A DNA stretch of 64,000 bases from Alphaproteobacteria bacterium (GCA_017307285.1 JAFKFI010000049.1:1-64000), one strand, 5' to 3'; numbered from the stretch's first letter, positions 24,573 through 33,196 are shown. Numbers and translations are program-made. The notes: generated by a model not told the origin, from the letters alone.

Positions 24573-25460
24573 TCACACGGCGTATCGACGGATCATCGCC
24601 GCGCAAAACTCGGCGAACGCCTCGGGCCGCTTGGGCGGGGCGGTGTAATGCTCCCAAATGCCCTCGTGCTCTGGGGTAAAGCAGAACGTTACCGTGAGGT
24701 CGAACGGTTCCAGCGCACGCATCTGCCGGTCGAACCAGTCGAGCGCATCAGGGCGGAACCAGTCGGCCCAGCTAAGCCCCGTGCGCAAATACGTGACGCC
24801 GAGCTCCTTCAGCCAGCGCACCGCGTCATCCAGCCTGTGGTCCTCGAAGTGAAACCACTGGCAGATGCCAAGCTCGGGCGTGTAGTCGCGAAAAATCCGA
24901 GCGGCGCGCTTGGGTCTTCCATGCTCGTCGAGCAGGCCCATGTGGAAGTGCCGGTAGTAGGACGAGCCCTCGGCCTCCCGATGACGCGTCGTCGCCGGCC
25001 AGGCCGCCGGCAGATCGTACAAGCTGTACCAGTGGATGCGAGGCGCACGCCCCGTCAGCAGCTCAGCGGTGCGGCGCAGTCCCCATTCCTGCACCTCCTC
25101 CGCGCCGAACGTGGAAACACCGACCTCGGAAACCCACACAGGCAAATGCGTCGCCTCGGCGATCGAGGCGATCTTGCTCGGCCACTCGTCGATCATCCAA
25201 TGATTCCAGTCGAGCGGGAACCCGTGTACCGCCACCGCGTCGAGCCGATCCAACACGCCTTGCACCGCCATGAGGCGGATGAATTCCGGGTCGATCGGCG
25301 ACATGCCGCCGAGTACGCGCGGCAGTCCGGGGCGCTCGGCCGCGATCGCCTCGCCAGCCAGCCGCGCCATCTCCGCGAACACCGCCCAGCCAGGGTCGTT
25401 CTCGAAATCCCAGTGGGATTTGTTGTTCGGCTCGTTCCAGATCATCGCCGCTTCGATCAT
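24573..25460 (-). CDS. Glycoside hydrolase with circularly permuted TIM barrel
   Basis: 295 residues from ATG 25460, whose first bases overlap the methyltransferase stop (ATGA). The protein opens directly with IEAAMIWNEPNNKSHWDF, the strand-4 acid/base Glu motif of clan GH-A enzymes. DAVAVHGFPLDWN follows, then LPVWVSEVGVSTFGAEE (strand-7 nucleophile Glu), IHWYSLYDL and GLLDEHGRPKRAARIF, the usual C-terminus of a barrel. Only then come LGICQWFHFEDHRLDDAVRW, LGVTYLRTGLSWADWF and FDLTVTFCFTPEH, which look like strands 1-3. It ends AFAEFCAAMIRRYAV, which would normally lead straight into the WNEP strand. So the eight strands appear in the order 4-8 then 1-3. Often named beta-xylosidase; true substrate unknown. 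Confidence 0.75.
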   Translation of the reverse strand: MIEAAMIWNEPNNKSHWDFENDPGWAVFAEMARLAGEAIAAERPGLPRVLGGMSPIDPEFIRLMAVQGVLDRLDAVAVHGFPLDWNHWMIDEWPSKIASIAEATHLPVWVSEVGVSTFGAEEVQEWGLRRTAELLTGRAPRIHWYSLYDLPAAWPATTRHREAEGSSYYRHFHMGLLDEHGRPKRAARIFRDYTPELGICQWFHFEDHRLDDAVRWLKELGVTYLRTGLSWADWFRPDALDWFDRQMRALEPFDLTVTFCFTPEHEGIWEHYTAPPKRPEAFAEFCAAMIRRYAV

Positions 25461-26230
25461 CCGGCCAAGTCCCTGCCGCGCGCGGGATACACCGCGCCAT
25501 AGCCCTCGTCCGCCCGCGCCACCCGTCGGCAGATAAACACCTCGTCCTCCGGATGACTCAACACGGAAAACCCCGCGCTCCGCAGCATCGCCTCCGAACA
25601 CGCGCGGTTCGGGGCCCACCAGTTGGTCGGGTCGTGTGCGTAACGCTGCTCGATGAAGTGCAGCTTCGGATAACCGGGATCGTCGAACATCTCGGCGTCC
25701 CAGAACTCGTAATCCTCGCGCAGCTTCAGCACCCGGTCGCTGCCGCGCTGCATCGACTGGAACACCAGCAAGTCGTTGGCGACGTGCTCGTGGATGAGAT
25801 CGAGCGCCAGCAGCGGGTGGCGCAGATGATAGAGAACGCCGATGAAGAATACGACGTCGAACCGCTCGCCAAGCGCACCAACGTCGTACACCGATAGCTG
25901 GCGAAACTCGATTTCGAACCCCTCCACCTCGGCGGCGAAGCGCGCCTGCTCGAGATAGTCCGGGTCGAAGTCGATGCCGAGCACGCGCGCCGCGCCGCGC
26001 CGCTTCATTTCCATCGAGTAGAAGCCGCCGTTGCATCCAATATCGAGGACGGTCTTGCCGGATAGGTTTTCCGGAATGGCGCTAGCGAAGCGTTGCCATT
26101 TTATCTGCGGGTAATCGCCGAGAAAATGCTCCGGCGCCGTTCGTACGCCCTTCAAATCAAGATTATGGAACCACGGGCCGAGTGCTTCAGCGCGCGCCCG
26201 AATGCGTTCCGGAGTCCACGCGGCGTTCAC
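25457..26230 (-). CDS. TIGR04290-like methyltransferase
   Basis: 257 residues from ATG 26230, overlapping the nucleotidyltransferase stop by four bases. After PWFHNLDLKGVRTAPEHFLG, GDYPQIKWQRF leads into motif I, KTVLDIGCNGGFYSMEMKRR, at about residues 59-78. Then LGIDFDPDYLEQARFAAEVE, FDVVFFIGVLYHLRHPLLAL, HFIEQRYAHDPTNWWAPNRA and SVLSHPEDEVFICRR. This combination, including the Trp-rich NWWAPN segment, is characteristic of a methyltransferase family found in glycan loci (TIGR04290, from memory). It resembles tRNA wobble CmoB in general fold. Methylation of a sugar or glycan intermediate is inferred from the neighbours. Confidence 0.85.
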   Translation of the reverse strand: MNAAWTPERIRARAEALGPWFHNLDLKGVRTAPEHFLGDYPQIKWQRFASAIPENLSGKTVLDIGCNGGFYSMEMKRRGAARVLGIDFDPDYLEQARFAAEVEGFEIEFRQLSVYDVGALGERFDVVFFIGVLYHLRHPLLALDLIHEHVANDLLVFQSMQRGSDRVLKLREDYEFWDAEMFDDPGYPKLHFIEQRYAHDPTNWWAPNRACSEAMLRSAGFSVLSHPEDEVFICRRVARADEGYGAVYPARGRDLAG

Positions 26231-27003
26231 CCCCGCGCTCCTGCCATCCGCGAGCGAAACAGACGGAGCTCCGGTGCCGCTCTCCCGCCAAGCAATCCGA
26301 TCGCCTCGCGATAGCCGTGCAATGTCCCCACGTCGACGTAACTCTCCCCCGCACGCACACCCTGCGCCTCGCCCCCGATCGCGAGCCAGGCATTGACCAA
26401 CGTCCCGATGAACTGGTCGCGGCGCTCCCGTTCCAGCCAGAGCGCATACAACTCGTGCAACGTCGCGCCACGCAGCTTGAACGCGCCCCAGATCCAGTTC
26501 GACGACGCCTCCGCCGATTTCACCTCGATCCGCCGCACGCGCCCATCCGCGTCGGTCTCCACCGCGTCAAATAATTCCGGACGGTCCACCGGGAACAGCA
26601 GGAACGACATGCGCCCGTCCGGCAACACGCGAAGCGCGTCCTCGGGGAACCAGATCGTGTCGGGCAGACCGACGATCACCTGCTCGTCAGCTGCGATCAG
26701 CGGCAGCGCGCGGAAGATCGCGTCGCACAACCCCGCCGCCCGATCTTGGATCACATACGCGATGCTCGCCTGGTCCAGCGCGCCGCCATAATACTGCAGG
26801 ATGTCGGATTTCCACGGCGAGATCACGAAGCAGATCTTGTCCGCCCCGCCACGCACCATGCGGTCGACGAGATACTCGCTCACCGCACGCGGCCGCTCGA
26901 CGCCGCTCGCGTCGATCCAGCTGCCGACGGGCAGCAATTCCTTCGAGAAGGCGAGTGGTTGAATACGCGTACCGTTGCCCGCCGCCGGGACGACGCCCCA
27001 CAT
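26227..27003 (-). CDS. Sugar-phosphate nucleotidyltransferase
   Basis: 258 residues from ATG 27003, one base after the CgeB-like gene stops. The N-terminus MWGVVPAAGNGTRIQPLAFS then KELLPVG is the NTP-binding signature G-x-G-T-R with the downstream Lys. The pattern continues AVSEYLVDRMVRGGADKICF, VIQDRAAGLCDAIFRALPLI and QVIVGLPDTIWFPED, with the Asp that binds Mg. The ending ESYVDVGTLHGYREAIGL gives the usual DVGT pattern. It makes an NDP-sugar (UDP-, GDP- or dTDP-linked; not resolvable) from a sugar-1-phosphate. With the HAD phosphomutase-like gene upstream it could supply the donor for the operon's glycosyltransferases. Confidence 0.9.
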   Translation of the reverse strand: MWGVVPAAGNGTRIQPLAFSKELLPVGSWIDASGVERPRAVSEYLVDRMVRGGADKICFVISPWKSDILQYYGGALDQASIAYVIQDRAAGLCDAIFRALPLIAADEQVIVGLPDTIWFPEDALRVLPDGRMSFLLFPVDRPELFDAVETDADGRVRRIEVKSAEASSNWIWGAFKLRGATLHELYALWLERERRDQFIGTLVNAWLAIGGEAQGVRAGESYVDVGTLHGYREAIGLLGGRAAPELRLFRSRMAGARG

Positions 27004-27004
27004 C

Positions 27005-28099
27005 TCACGCCTCCTCGCTGACGGGGCGGCGCGAGCGCGCGTTCTCCAGCACCTCGACCAGTTCCGCCGCACGGCGCTGGGCGCTGTGCTGATCGAGCAC
27101 GCGCTCGCGCGCATGACGGGCAATCACCGCCAGCTGCTCGTCCGGCAGGGCGAGCGCGGCCATCGCCGCATCGGTGTCACCAGCGACCAAAATCTCACGC
27201 TCGGGCTCGAAGAACGCATCCAGCCCCTCCCAGGAATCCGTGAGGATCGGCACGCCGCACGCCGCCGCCTCGAACAGGCGGCCAGACGGGCACCAGCCCA
27301 TCGCCGCCATCGCCGCGCGCGTCACGTTCAGCGTCATGCGCGCCGAACTATAGAAGGCAGGATGCTCGGACGGCGGCAGATGGCGTACGAAGAAGATGTT
27401 CGACGCCCAAGGGAATTGCCGCGGATACTGTGCGCCACCAATGACGAACCGCTCGGCGGAAAACCGCCGCGCCGGCTCGATGAACAGCCGCTCGAGCGCC
27501 GCTTGCCGATCCTCCGCATAGGTTCCGAGATAGGACAGCAGCGCGCGATAGTGCGCCCGCGGCTCTGCCGGACTGTGCAATTGCGGATCGACCGAACCAT
27601 AGACGGGAACAGCATATCTCGCGCCCAGGCGCGAGCGCAGCAGGTCGAGCGCCGCGCCGCCGGTGTAGCTCAGCACCAGATCGTACCCGGCAAGTCCGCC
27701 TGCGCCGATATAGGACACGGTCTCGCCGGCATCGAGGCGGGCCAGCGTGATGGGCGTGTCGAGATCGTAGAAACAGCGGAGCGGAACAGGCGAACCACCG
27801 AGCAGCTCCTCCGCTTCGAGCGCGTCGGGACAATAGGACGTGACGATCCCGACATCGCTCTCAGCCAGCACGCGCCGCGCGTCCGCCACGATGTCCGGCC
27901 AATCCCGATACAGCACCAACCGGCCCCCATCGGGCAGCTCGGTCAAGTCGCGGTTGGCGGCATAATACGGCACGTCGCGTTCGTAGAAGTCGACGCGGTG
28001 GCCGTCCCGCAGCAGGGCCTTGATGAGCCCCCGCCACAGGGCGCCGTGGCCGTTGCCCCAGGTCGAGCTGACGGAGAGCCCGAAGATCGTCATCCTCAT
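27005..28099 (-). CDS. CgeB-like glycosyltransferase
   Basis: 364 residues from ATG 28099; an ATG two codons later is also possible. The start MRMTIFGLSVSSTWGNGHGA, then LWRGLIKALLRDGHRVDFYE, and the region DVPYYAANRDL are typical of CgeB/spore-protein-like GT-B enzymes. The C-terminal domain has VIGGAQYPRQFPWASNIFFV, HLPPSEHPAFYSSARMTLNV, TRAAMAAMGWCPSGRLFEAA and CGVPILTDSWEGLDAFFEP, the conserved donor-site region of the family, followed by EREILVAGDTDAAMAAL. It probably transfers a sugar onto a glycan chain in the cytoplasm. This is the first gene of the eight-gene overlapping run, 93 bases downstream of the HAD gene. Confidence 0.85.
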   Translation of the reverse strand: MRMTIFGLSVSSTWGNGHGALWRGLIKALLRDGHRVDFYERDVPYYAANRDLTELPDGGRLVLYRDWPDIVADARRVLAESDVGIVTSYCPDALEAEELLGGSPVPLRCFYDLDTPITLARLDAGETVSYIGAGGLAGYDLVLSYTGGAALDLLRSRLGARYAVPVYGSVDPQLHSPAEPRAHYRALLSYLGTYAEDRQAALERLFIEPARRFSAERFVIGGAQYPRQFPWASNIFFVRHLPPSEHPAFYSSARMTLNVTRAAMAAMGWCPSGRLFEAAACGVPILTDSWEGLDAFFEPEREILVAGDTDAAMAALALPDEQLAVIARHARERVLDQHSAQRRAAELVEVLENARSRRPVSEEA

Positions 28100-28192
28100 G
28101 TGCGGCGCAACTCTGTCTCCGCCCCGGTCGCCGCTGCTCCGCGGCTCAGGCTGACAAACGATCAAATCCCTTGGCAGTTGCAGAGCTTGAGC

Positions 28193-28891
28193 TTAGCCGT
28201 TCAGCAGATCACGGATTTGCGCGAGGTCGCCAACCACTCCGATGCAACGGGCGCGCGAGGCTCGCGACGGTGCCACGGTATCGAGCACCATCACCGGCAG
28301 CATCCCGGCGGCCCACGCGGCTTCGATGCCCACGGCGGAATCCTCGAGCGCAAGACATTGCGTCGGCGCTACGCCGAGCCGGGCGGCGGCGGCGAGAAAT
28401 GCGTCGGGCCGCGGCTTGCCGTGCGCCACATCGTCGCGCGTGACCATCGCCGTGAACCGATGCCGCAGCCCGGCGGCGCGCAGATGCCGCTCGGCGGTCG
28501 CGCGCGACGCCGAGGTCGCAATCGCGGTCGGCAGCCCGCCGCGTTCGAGTTCCGCCAGCAACTCCGCAGCGCCGCGCTTGAGCCGAAGGCCCTCCGCCAC
28601 CAGCGCGTTCCGCCGCACGTAATAGGCGTCGCGCAGCGCTTCCCACGGGAAGCCCGCGCCATAGCGCCGACGCAGCAGCGGGCCGCGCTCGCGCGTCGCG
28701 ATGCCGACGAGAGAGCAATAGGCCGCAGCCGAAATCGTCAGGCCGAGCGAGCCGGCGGCCTGCATGAAGGCATCGCGGTATAGCGCCTCGGTATCGAGCA
28801 AGGTGCCGTCGAGGTCGAAGATCACCGCCGCGATCGGCAACGGCAGGCGAGGCGCGGACGCGATCGGCTGGTCAGTGTGCTGCACTCGCAT
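28193..28891 (-). CDS. HAD hydrolase, beta-phosphoglucomutase-like
   Basis: 232 residues. The core motif is AAVIFDLDGTLLDTEALY with the nucleophile Asp26 and the acid Asp28. A helical cap follows (YRDAFMQAAGSLGLTISAAA), then LPTAIATSASRATAERHLRA with the motif II Ser/Thr, GKPRPDAFLAAAARLGV with the motif III Lys, and CLALEDSAVGIEAAWAAGML with the acidic motif IV. This is HAD subfamily I with a helical cap, like beta-phosphoglucomutases and small sugar-phosphate phosphatases. It could feed the nucleotidyltransferase two genes downstream with a sugar-1-phosphate; this is inference. Start at 28891 ATG; no better internal start. Confidence 0.9.
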   Translation of the reverse strand: MRVQHTDQPIASAPRLPLPIAAVIFDLDGTLLDTEALYRDAFMQAAGSLGLTISAAAYCSLVGIATRERGPLLRRRYGAGFPWEALRDAYYVRRNALVAEGLRLKRGAAELLAELERGGLPTAIATSASRATAERHLRAAGLRHRFTAMVTRDDVAHGKPRPDAFLAAAARLGVAPTQCLALEDSAVGIEAAWAAGMLPVMVLDTVAPSRASRARCIGVVGDLAQIRDLLNG

Positions 28892-29016
28892 GACGCCGCC
28901 ACGCCCACTCCTTCCCGTCGATCGTCGGCCAACGCTTCTCTACCGTCATGGTTGCCCCATTGTCGGCGGGGGCAAAATGCTCTGTCATGCCGGCGCGAAA
29001 TGCGGGGGAGATGGTC

Positions 29017-29802
29017 ATGCGCTGGGCACGGTTCGAGCGGAACGGAGCGGCGACCTACGGCATCGTCGAGGGCGACGAAGTACAGCCGGTCACGGGTACG
29101 CCGTTCGGCGAGTGGACCAAGAGCGGCGGGCGGCTGAAACTGTCCGAGGTGAAGCTGCTCGTCCCGGTGGTGCCGACGACGTTCTACGCGTGCGGCCTGA
29201 ACTACGAGGAGCACATCCGCGCCGTCGCGGAAAAGGTCGGCCAATCGCCCAACTTGCCGACCCAGCCGGATGTCGGCTATCGCGCCAACAACGCGCTGAT
29301 CGCGCAGGACGAGGCCATCGTCATCCCGCACGACGCGACCGATAAAGTGCAGTACGAGGGCGAGCTGGTGGTCGTGATCGGCAAGACCGCGAAGAATCTC
29401 AGCGAGGCCGACGCGCTATCCTGCGTGCTCGGCTACACCATCGGCAACGACGTAAGCGAGCGAAGCTGGCAGAAGCAGGACCGCACGCTGTGGCGCGCGA
29501 AGAACACCGACACGTTCAAGCCGATGGGTCCGTGGATCGAAACCGAGGTGAAGCTGCCCGATCTCGCGACGAAAATCCGACTCAATGGCCGCGAGCTAAT
29601 CCAGTTCCCCACCAACCGCATGATCTTCGGCGTAGAGAGATTCATCGCCACGATGAGCCGCTATCTCACCCTGCACCCCGGCGACGTGATCTGGATGGGC
29701 ACCGAGGGCGAGACCGCCAACATGAAGCACGGCGACACGGTGGAAGTAGAGATCACCGGCATCGGCACCTTGCGCAATCCGGTGGTGCGGGAGGGAAGCT
29801 GA
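29017..29802 (+). CDS. Fumarylacetoacetate hydrolase family protein
   Basis: 261 residues from ATG 29017, with GGGGGAG at a proper distance upstream; more distal in-frame starts lack a site. MRWARFERNGAATYGIVEGD is the usual N-terminus of this family. The catalytic domain carries FYACGLNYEEHIRAV, the metal-binding acidic run in VQYEGELVVVIGKTAKNLSE, YTIGNDVSERSWQKQDRTLW and KNTDTFKPMGPWI, ending PGDVIWMGTEGETANMKHGD. The family includes hydrolases, decarboxylases and isomerases of oxo-acids in aromatic and sugar catabolism, with a divalent metal. It may act with the monooxygenase and transporter next door in breaking down a small organic compound, but this is only proximity. Confidence 0.93.
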   Translation: MRWARFERNGAATYGIVEGDEVQPVTGTPFGEWTKSGGRLKLSEVKLLVPVVPTTFYACGLNYEEHIRAVAEKVGQSPNLPTQPDVGYRANNALIAQDEAIVIPHDATDKVQYEGELVVVIGKTAKNLSEADALSCVLGYTIGNDVSERSWQKQDRTLWRAKNTDTFKPMGPWIETEVKLPDLATKIRLNGRELIQFPTNRMIFGVERFIATMSRYLTLHPGDVIWMGTEGETANMKHGDTVEVEITGIGTLRNPVVREGS

Positions 29803-29826
29803 TCCCCTCCCGCTCGCCAGCGGCGC

Positions 29827-31332
29827 CTAGCCGTAGACGAACTCCTCATTGTCGAGGTTGATGGCGGGGAACTCGTCCTTCTCGTTCCAGTAATCCTGCG
29901 TGTGCTGCCACATCGGCTTGTCGCCGCGCTTGGGCAGCAGGTGCATCCCGCGCATGAGATAGCCGGGATTGAAGTTCTCCGGGTCGATCCAGGACAGCAG
30001 CTTCATGTCCTTGTCCTCGGCCCGCAGCGAGGGCACCACCCGGCGCACGCCCTTCTCCTTCATGTGGTTGAGCAGCCGGCACACGAAATCCGCCACCAGG
30101 TCGGCGCGCAGCGTCCAGCTGGCGCGGAAATAGCCAAACACCCAGGCCATGTTCGGCACGCCGGTGAACATCATGCCGCGATAGGTCACGGTGTCGGAGA
30201 ACACGAGCGGCTTGCCGTCGATGACGAAGTCGATGTCCCCGAGCACATTGAGATTGAAGCCCGTCGCCGTGATGATGATGTCGGCCTCGAGAATCTTTCC
30301 CGATTTGAGCTGGATGCCGCTCTCGACGAACCGCTCGATCTCGTCGGTAACGATCGACGCCTTGCCGGAACGGACGCCCTGGAACAGGTCGCCGTCGGGA
30401 ATGAAGGCGATGCGCTGCCGCCACGGCCGATATCGCGGCGTGAAATGCGTCGCGACGTCATAATCCGGCCCCAGATAGGAGCGAACCGCGCCCAACAGCT
30501 CCCGCTTCACGGTCTCCGGCTCGGAGAAGGAGCGGTTGGTGAACACGGACTGATCGTGCAGGATCTTCCGACGCACGATCTCATGAATCCAAGTCTCGTC
30601 GACGCCGAGCGCCCGCAGCTCGTCGGCCAGCTCAACGGCGTTGCGGCCGGTGCGGAAATAGGTCGGCGAGCGCTGCAGCATGGTGATGTGGCCGCAATCC
30701 TCGGCCATCGCCGGAATGAGCGTCGCCGCCGTGGCGCCCGAGCCGATCACCACGACATTCTTGCCGGTGTAGTCGAGATCCTCCGGCCAGTTCTGCGGGT
30801 GGACGATCCGGCCCTTGAAGCTCTCCATCCCGTCCCACTCGGGCGTGTAGCCTTCCGAGTGCCGGTAATAGCCCTGGCACATCCACAGGAAGTTCGCCGT
30901 GAAACGCGCCGTCTCGCCGGTATCCGTCCGCGTCGCTTCGATGGTCCAGAGATTGTCCTCGCTCGACCAACTCGCCGTGTCGATCCTGTGCCGATAGCGG
31001 ATATGCGGCCCGAGATCGTTCTCCTCGATGACTTCGCCCATGTAGTGCTTGATCTCGGCGGACGTGGCGATAGGCGCGGTGGTCCACGGCTTGAAGCGGT
31101 AGCCGAAGGTGTAGAGGTCGCTGTCCGAGCGGATGCCGGGATAGCGGTGGGTATGCCACGTGCCGCCGAAACTGTCCTGCGTCTCGAGCACGACGAAGCT
31201 GGTCCCGGGGCACTGTTTGGTGAGGTGATAAGCGGCGCCGATCCCGGAAATCCCTGCCCCGACCACGAGGACATCGAAATTCTCGGTCCTCTCCGTGGCC
31301 GCCGGCGCGTGTCGGGTTTGTGTCATGCTCAT
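29827..31332 (-). CDS. Flavin-containing (Baeyer-Villiger-type) monooxygenase
   Basis: 501 residues from ATG 31332, with GAAGGGCG upstream. The FAD site is VLVVGAGISGIGAAYHLTKQ and the second dinucleotide (NADPH) site is NVVVIGSGATAATLIPAMAE. Between them the fingerprint FKGRIVHPQNWPE matches the Baeyer-Villiger pattern F-x-G-x3-H-x3-W. Later come TATGFNLNVLGDIDFVIDGK and MMFTGVPNMAWVFGYFRASW. Such enzymes insert oxygen into ketones or oxidise heteroatoms using NADPH and O2. Substrate unknown. It converges with the FAH-family gene and is divergent from an MFS transporter gene, from which it is separated by 124 bases that presumably hold both promoters. Confidence 0.93.
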   Translation of the reverse strand: MSMTQTRHAPAATERTENFDVLVVGAGISGIGAAYHLTKQCPGTSFVVLETQDSFGGTWHTHRYPGIRSDSDLYTFGYRFKPWTTAPIATSAEIKHYMGEVIEENDLGPHIRYRHRIDTASWSSEDNLWTIEATRTDTGETARFTANFLWMCQGYYRHSEGYTPEWDGMESFKGRIVHPQNWPEDLDYTGKNVVVIGSGATAATLIPAMAEDCGHITMLQRSPTYFRTGRNAVELADELRALGVDETWIHEIVRRKILHDQSVFTNRSFSEPETVKRELLGAVRSYLGPDYDVATHFTPRYRPWRQRIAFIPDGDLFQGVRSGKASIVTDEIERFVESGIQLKSGKILEADIIITATGFNLNVLGDIDFVIDGKPLVFSDTVTYRGMMFTGVPNMAWVFGYFRASWTLRADLVADFVCRLLNHMKEKGVRRVVPSLRAEDKDMKLLSWIDPENFNPGYLMRGMHLLPKRGDKPMWQHTQDYWNEKDEFPAINLDNEEFVYG

Positions 31333-31456
31333 CTGGTTCGCCCTTCTTCTGGGGTGTCGGCGTGCCGGATCGTAGACGCTTGGCCCCTTGCAAGCTACCG
31401 CCGAGCCGATTGCACCGGGGTTGCGCTCCACGTAAACCGGGCCGCGGAGAAACGCG

Positions 31457-32743
31457 ATGACACTACAGACGACCCCGAAAGGCGCATGGCCCGTCGCCGT
31501 CATGCTGTTCGGCTACATGCTGGTCAACTTCGCCGACAAGGCGGTGGTCGGGCTGGCGGCGGTGCCGATCATGAAGGAGCTGAGCCTCACCCCGCAGCAA
31601 TTCGGCCTGCTCGGGTCGGCGTTCTTCCTGCTGTACTCCATCTCCGCCATCGGCGTGGGGTTCGTTGCGAACCGGCGCCCGACCAAGTGGATCATCCTGG
31701 TCCTGGCACTGTCCTGGGCCGTGGTGCAGTTCCCGATGGTGCTCTCGGTCAGCTTCGCCACCTTGATCGTCTGCCGAATTCTCCTGGGCATCGGCGAGGG
31801 TCCGGCAGCGTCGGTCGCCACCCACGCGATCTACAAATGGTTTCCTGACTCCAAGCGAACCCTCCCCACGGCGGTGCTGTCGCAAGGTGCCGCGTTCGGC
31901 GTGATCATCGCGTTGCCCGCGCTGAACTGGATCATCATCCATATCTCCTGGCATTGGGCCTTCGGTGCACTCGGGATCGTCGGGTTGATCTGGTCCCTGG
32001 GTTGGCTGGTGGTCGGTCGCGAGGGGCCGCTGCTTGACCCGCCCGAGATCGCCGGCGGCCGCGTGCCGTATTCCAGTCTATTGCTGAGCCGCACATTCAT
32101 CGGCTGCACGCTCGCCTGCTTCGGCGCCTACTGGTCCCTCTCGCTAGGCCTGACCTGGTTCACGCCGTTCATCGTCAGGGGGCTCGGCTTCTCGCAGCAA
32201 AGCGCGGGCTGGCTGGCGACCCTGCCTTGGGTGATCGGCGCGACCACCGTGATCAGCGCCGGCGTCATCTCGCAGGCCCTGGTCGGACGCGGCGTAAGCA
32301 CCCGTGCGGCGCGCGCCGTGCTCGGCACGGTCCCGATGATCGTCGGCGGCGGCCTATTGCTGCTGCTGCCGTGGGTCGGCGACGGAGCCGTCGAGATCGC
32401 GCTGCTGATGCTGGGGACGGGGCTGACCGGCCCGATCTACGTGGTTTGCGCGCCAATGCTGAGCGAGTTCACGCCGATTGCGCAGCGCGGGGCGGTGATC
32501 GCGATCTTCGGCGCGATCTACACATTGGCGGGCATCATCGCGCCCTTCGCCAACGGCAGCATCATCGAGGCGGCGGCGACCCCGCTGGCCGGCTATCACA
32601 CCGGGTTCCTCGTCTGCGCCGCGATGCAGATCGTCGGCGGACTGGCGGGGTTGGCGCTGATGTGGCCCGCCCTCGATCGCGCGCGGATTGCCCGCCTGCG
32701 GGAAGGTGGGAACGAGGCGCTGCAGGTGGCGCGCGCGTTATAA
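31457..32743 (+). CDS. MFS transporter, ACS-like
   Basis: 428 residues with about twelve membrane segments. The N-terminus VAVMLFGYMLVNFADKAVVG then LAAVPIMKELSLTPQQFGLL, GSAFFLLYSISAIGVGFVAN and RRPTKWIILVLALSWAVVQF match the first four helices and the motif A loop of anion:cation symporters. CRILLGIGEGPAASVATHAI followed by YKWFPDSKRT is the conserved helix 4-5 region of this group. The family imports organic acids such as hexuronates, phthalates and other carboxylates with protons. ATG 31457 has GGAGAAACGCG upstream. Being divergent from the monooxygenase gene, it may import that enzyme's substrate. Confidence 0.93.
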   Translation: MTLQTTPKGAWPVAVMLFGYMLVNFADKAVVGLAAVPIMKELSLTPQQFGLLGSAFFLLYSISAIGVGFVANRRPTKWIILVLALSWAVVQFPMVLSVSFATLIVCRILLGIGEGPAASVATHAIYKWFPDSKRTLPTAVLSQGAAFGVIIALPALNWIIIHISWHWAFGALGIVGLIWSLGWLVVGREGPLLDPPEIAGGRVPYSSLLLSRTFIGCTLACFGAYWSLSLGLTWFTPFIVRGLGFSQQSAGWLATLPWVIGATTVISAGVISQALVGRGVSTRAARAVLGTVPMIVGGGLLLLLPWVGDGAVEIALLMLGTGLTGPIYVVCAPMLSEFTPIAQRGAVIAIFGAIYTLAGIIAPFANGSIIEAAATPLAGYHTGFLVCAAMQIVGGLAGLALMWPALDRARIARLREGGNEALQVARAL

Positions 32744-32754
32744 CCGCACGAGAC

Positions 32755-33192
32755 CTATTTGGGCAGAAAGCTGTCGTCCAACACTTCGTCGATTGTCCAG
32801 GGCAAAGTCGGTGGGAACGTGGTTTCCGCCAAGCCCGTCTCGCGCTGCACGTCCAACAGGGCGTCACCGTATGCATCGGCGGCCGCCTGCCCGAGCAGCG
32901 GGCGCAGACTCGGATTGTCATGTAGGTGGCGGGCGAGCTTGCGGCGCTGCTCGCGAACGGTGAGCCGCCAGCTGTTCCCGCGCAACGCCGGCTGGAATTG
33001 CCATTTCAGCAGATGGGCGAACAGCACGGCGAGGCGGCTGACAAGCTCGCGCTTCTCGCTCCGCCCCATGCTATCGATCTCCTCGGCGATGTTTGCAAGG
33101 TCGGCCTCGGCGGCGCGCCCCGCTCGCAGCAATGCCGCTTGCTCGGTGGCCCAGCCGTAGAAATCGTCCTCGTATCGCCGCGCGTTACCCAT
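32755..33192 (-). CDS. DUF29 family protein
   Basis: 145 residues. The sequence YEDDFYGWATEQAALLRAGR, ADLANIAEEIDSMGRSEKRE, LVSRLAVLFAHLLKWQFQPA and SWRLTVREQRRKLARHL is the signature of DUF29, a small helical family common in cyanobacteria, alphaproteobacteria and mobile elements. It ends FPPTLPWTIDEVLDDSFLPK, also family-typical. Biochemical function is unknown. It is complete and sits four bases after the VWA-domain gene on the same strand, although the two are not known to act together. It converges with the MFS gene, whose stop is 11 bases away. Confidence 0.9.
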   Translation of the reverse strand: MGNARRYEDDFYGWATEQAALLRAGRAAEADLANIAEEIDSMGRSEKRELVSRLAVLFAHLLKWQFQPALRGNSWRLTVREQRRKLARHLHDNPSLRPLLGQAAADAYGDALLDVQRETGLAETTFPPTLPWTIDEVLDDSFLPK

Positions 33193-33196
33193 TGCC

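Noticed and set aside
25461..26036. A 192-codon upstream extension of the permuted glycosidase that might have held the missing first barrel strands
   Set aside because: The extension is Arg/Gly/Ala-rich shadow of the methyltransferase gene, with no barrel-like segments; the missing strands are at the C-terminus instead.
26975..28783. A 602-codon plus-strand frame across the CgeB-like and HAD genes
   Set aside because: Both minus-strand genes have clear family motifs; this frame is Arg/Gln-rich shadow.
29902..31848. A 648-codon plus-strand frame across the monooxygenase
   Set aside because: It is antisense to a conserved monooxygenase and runs into the MFS gene without its own motifs.
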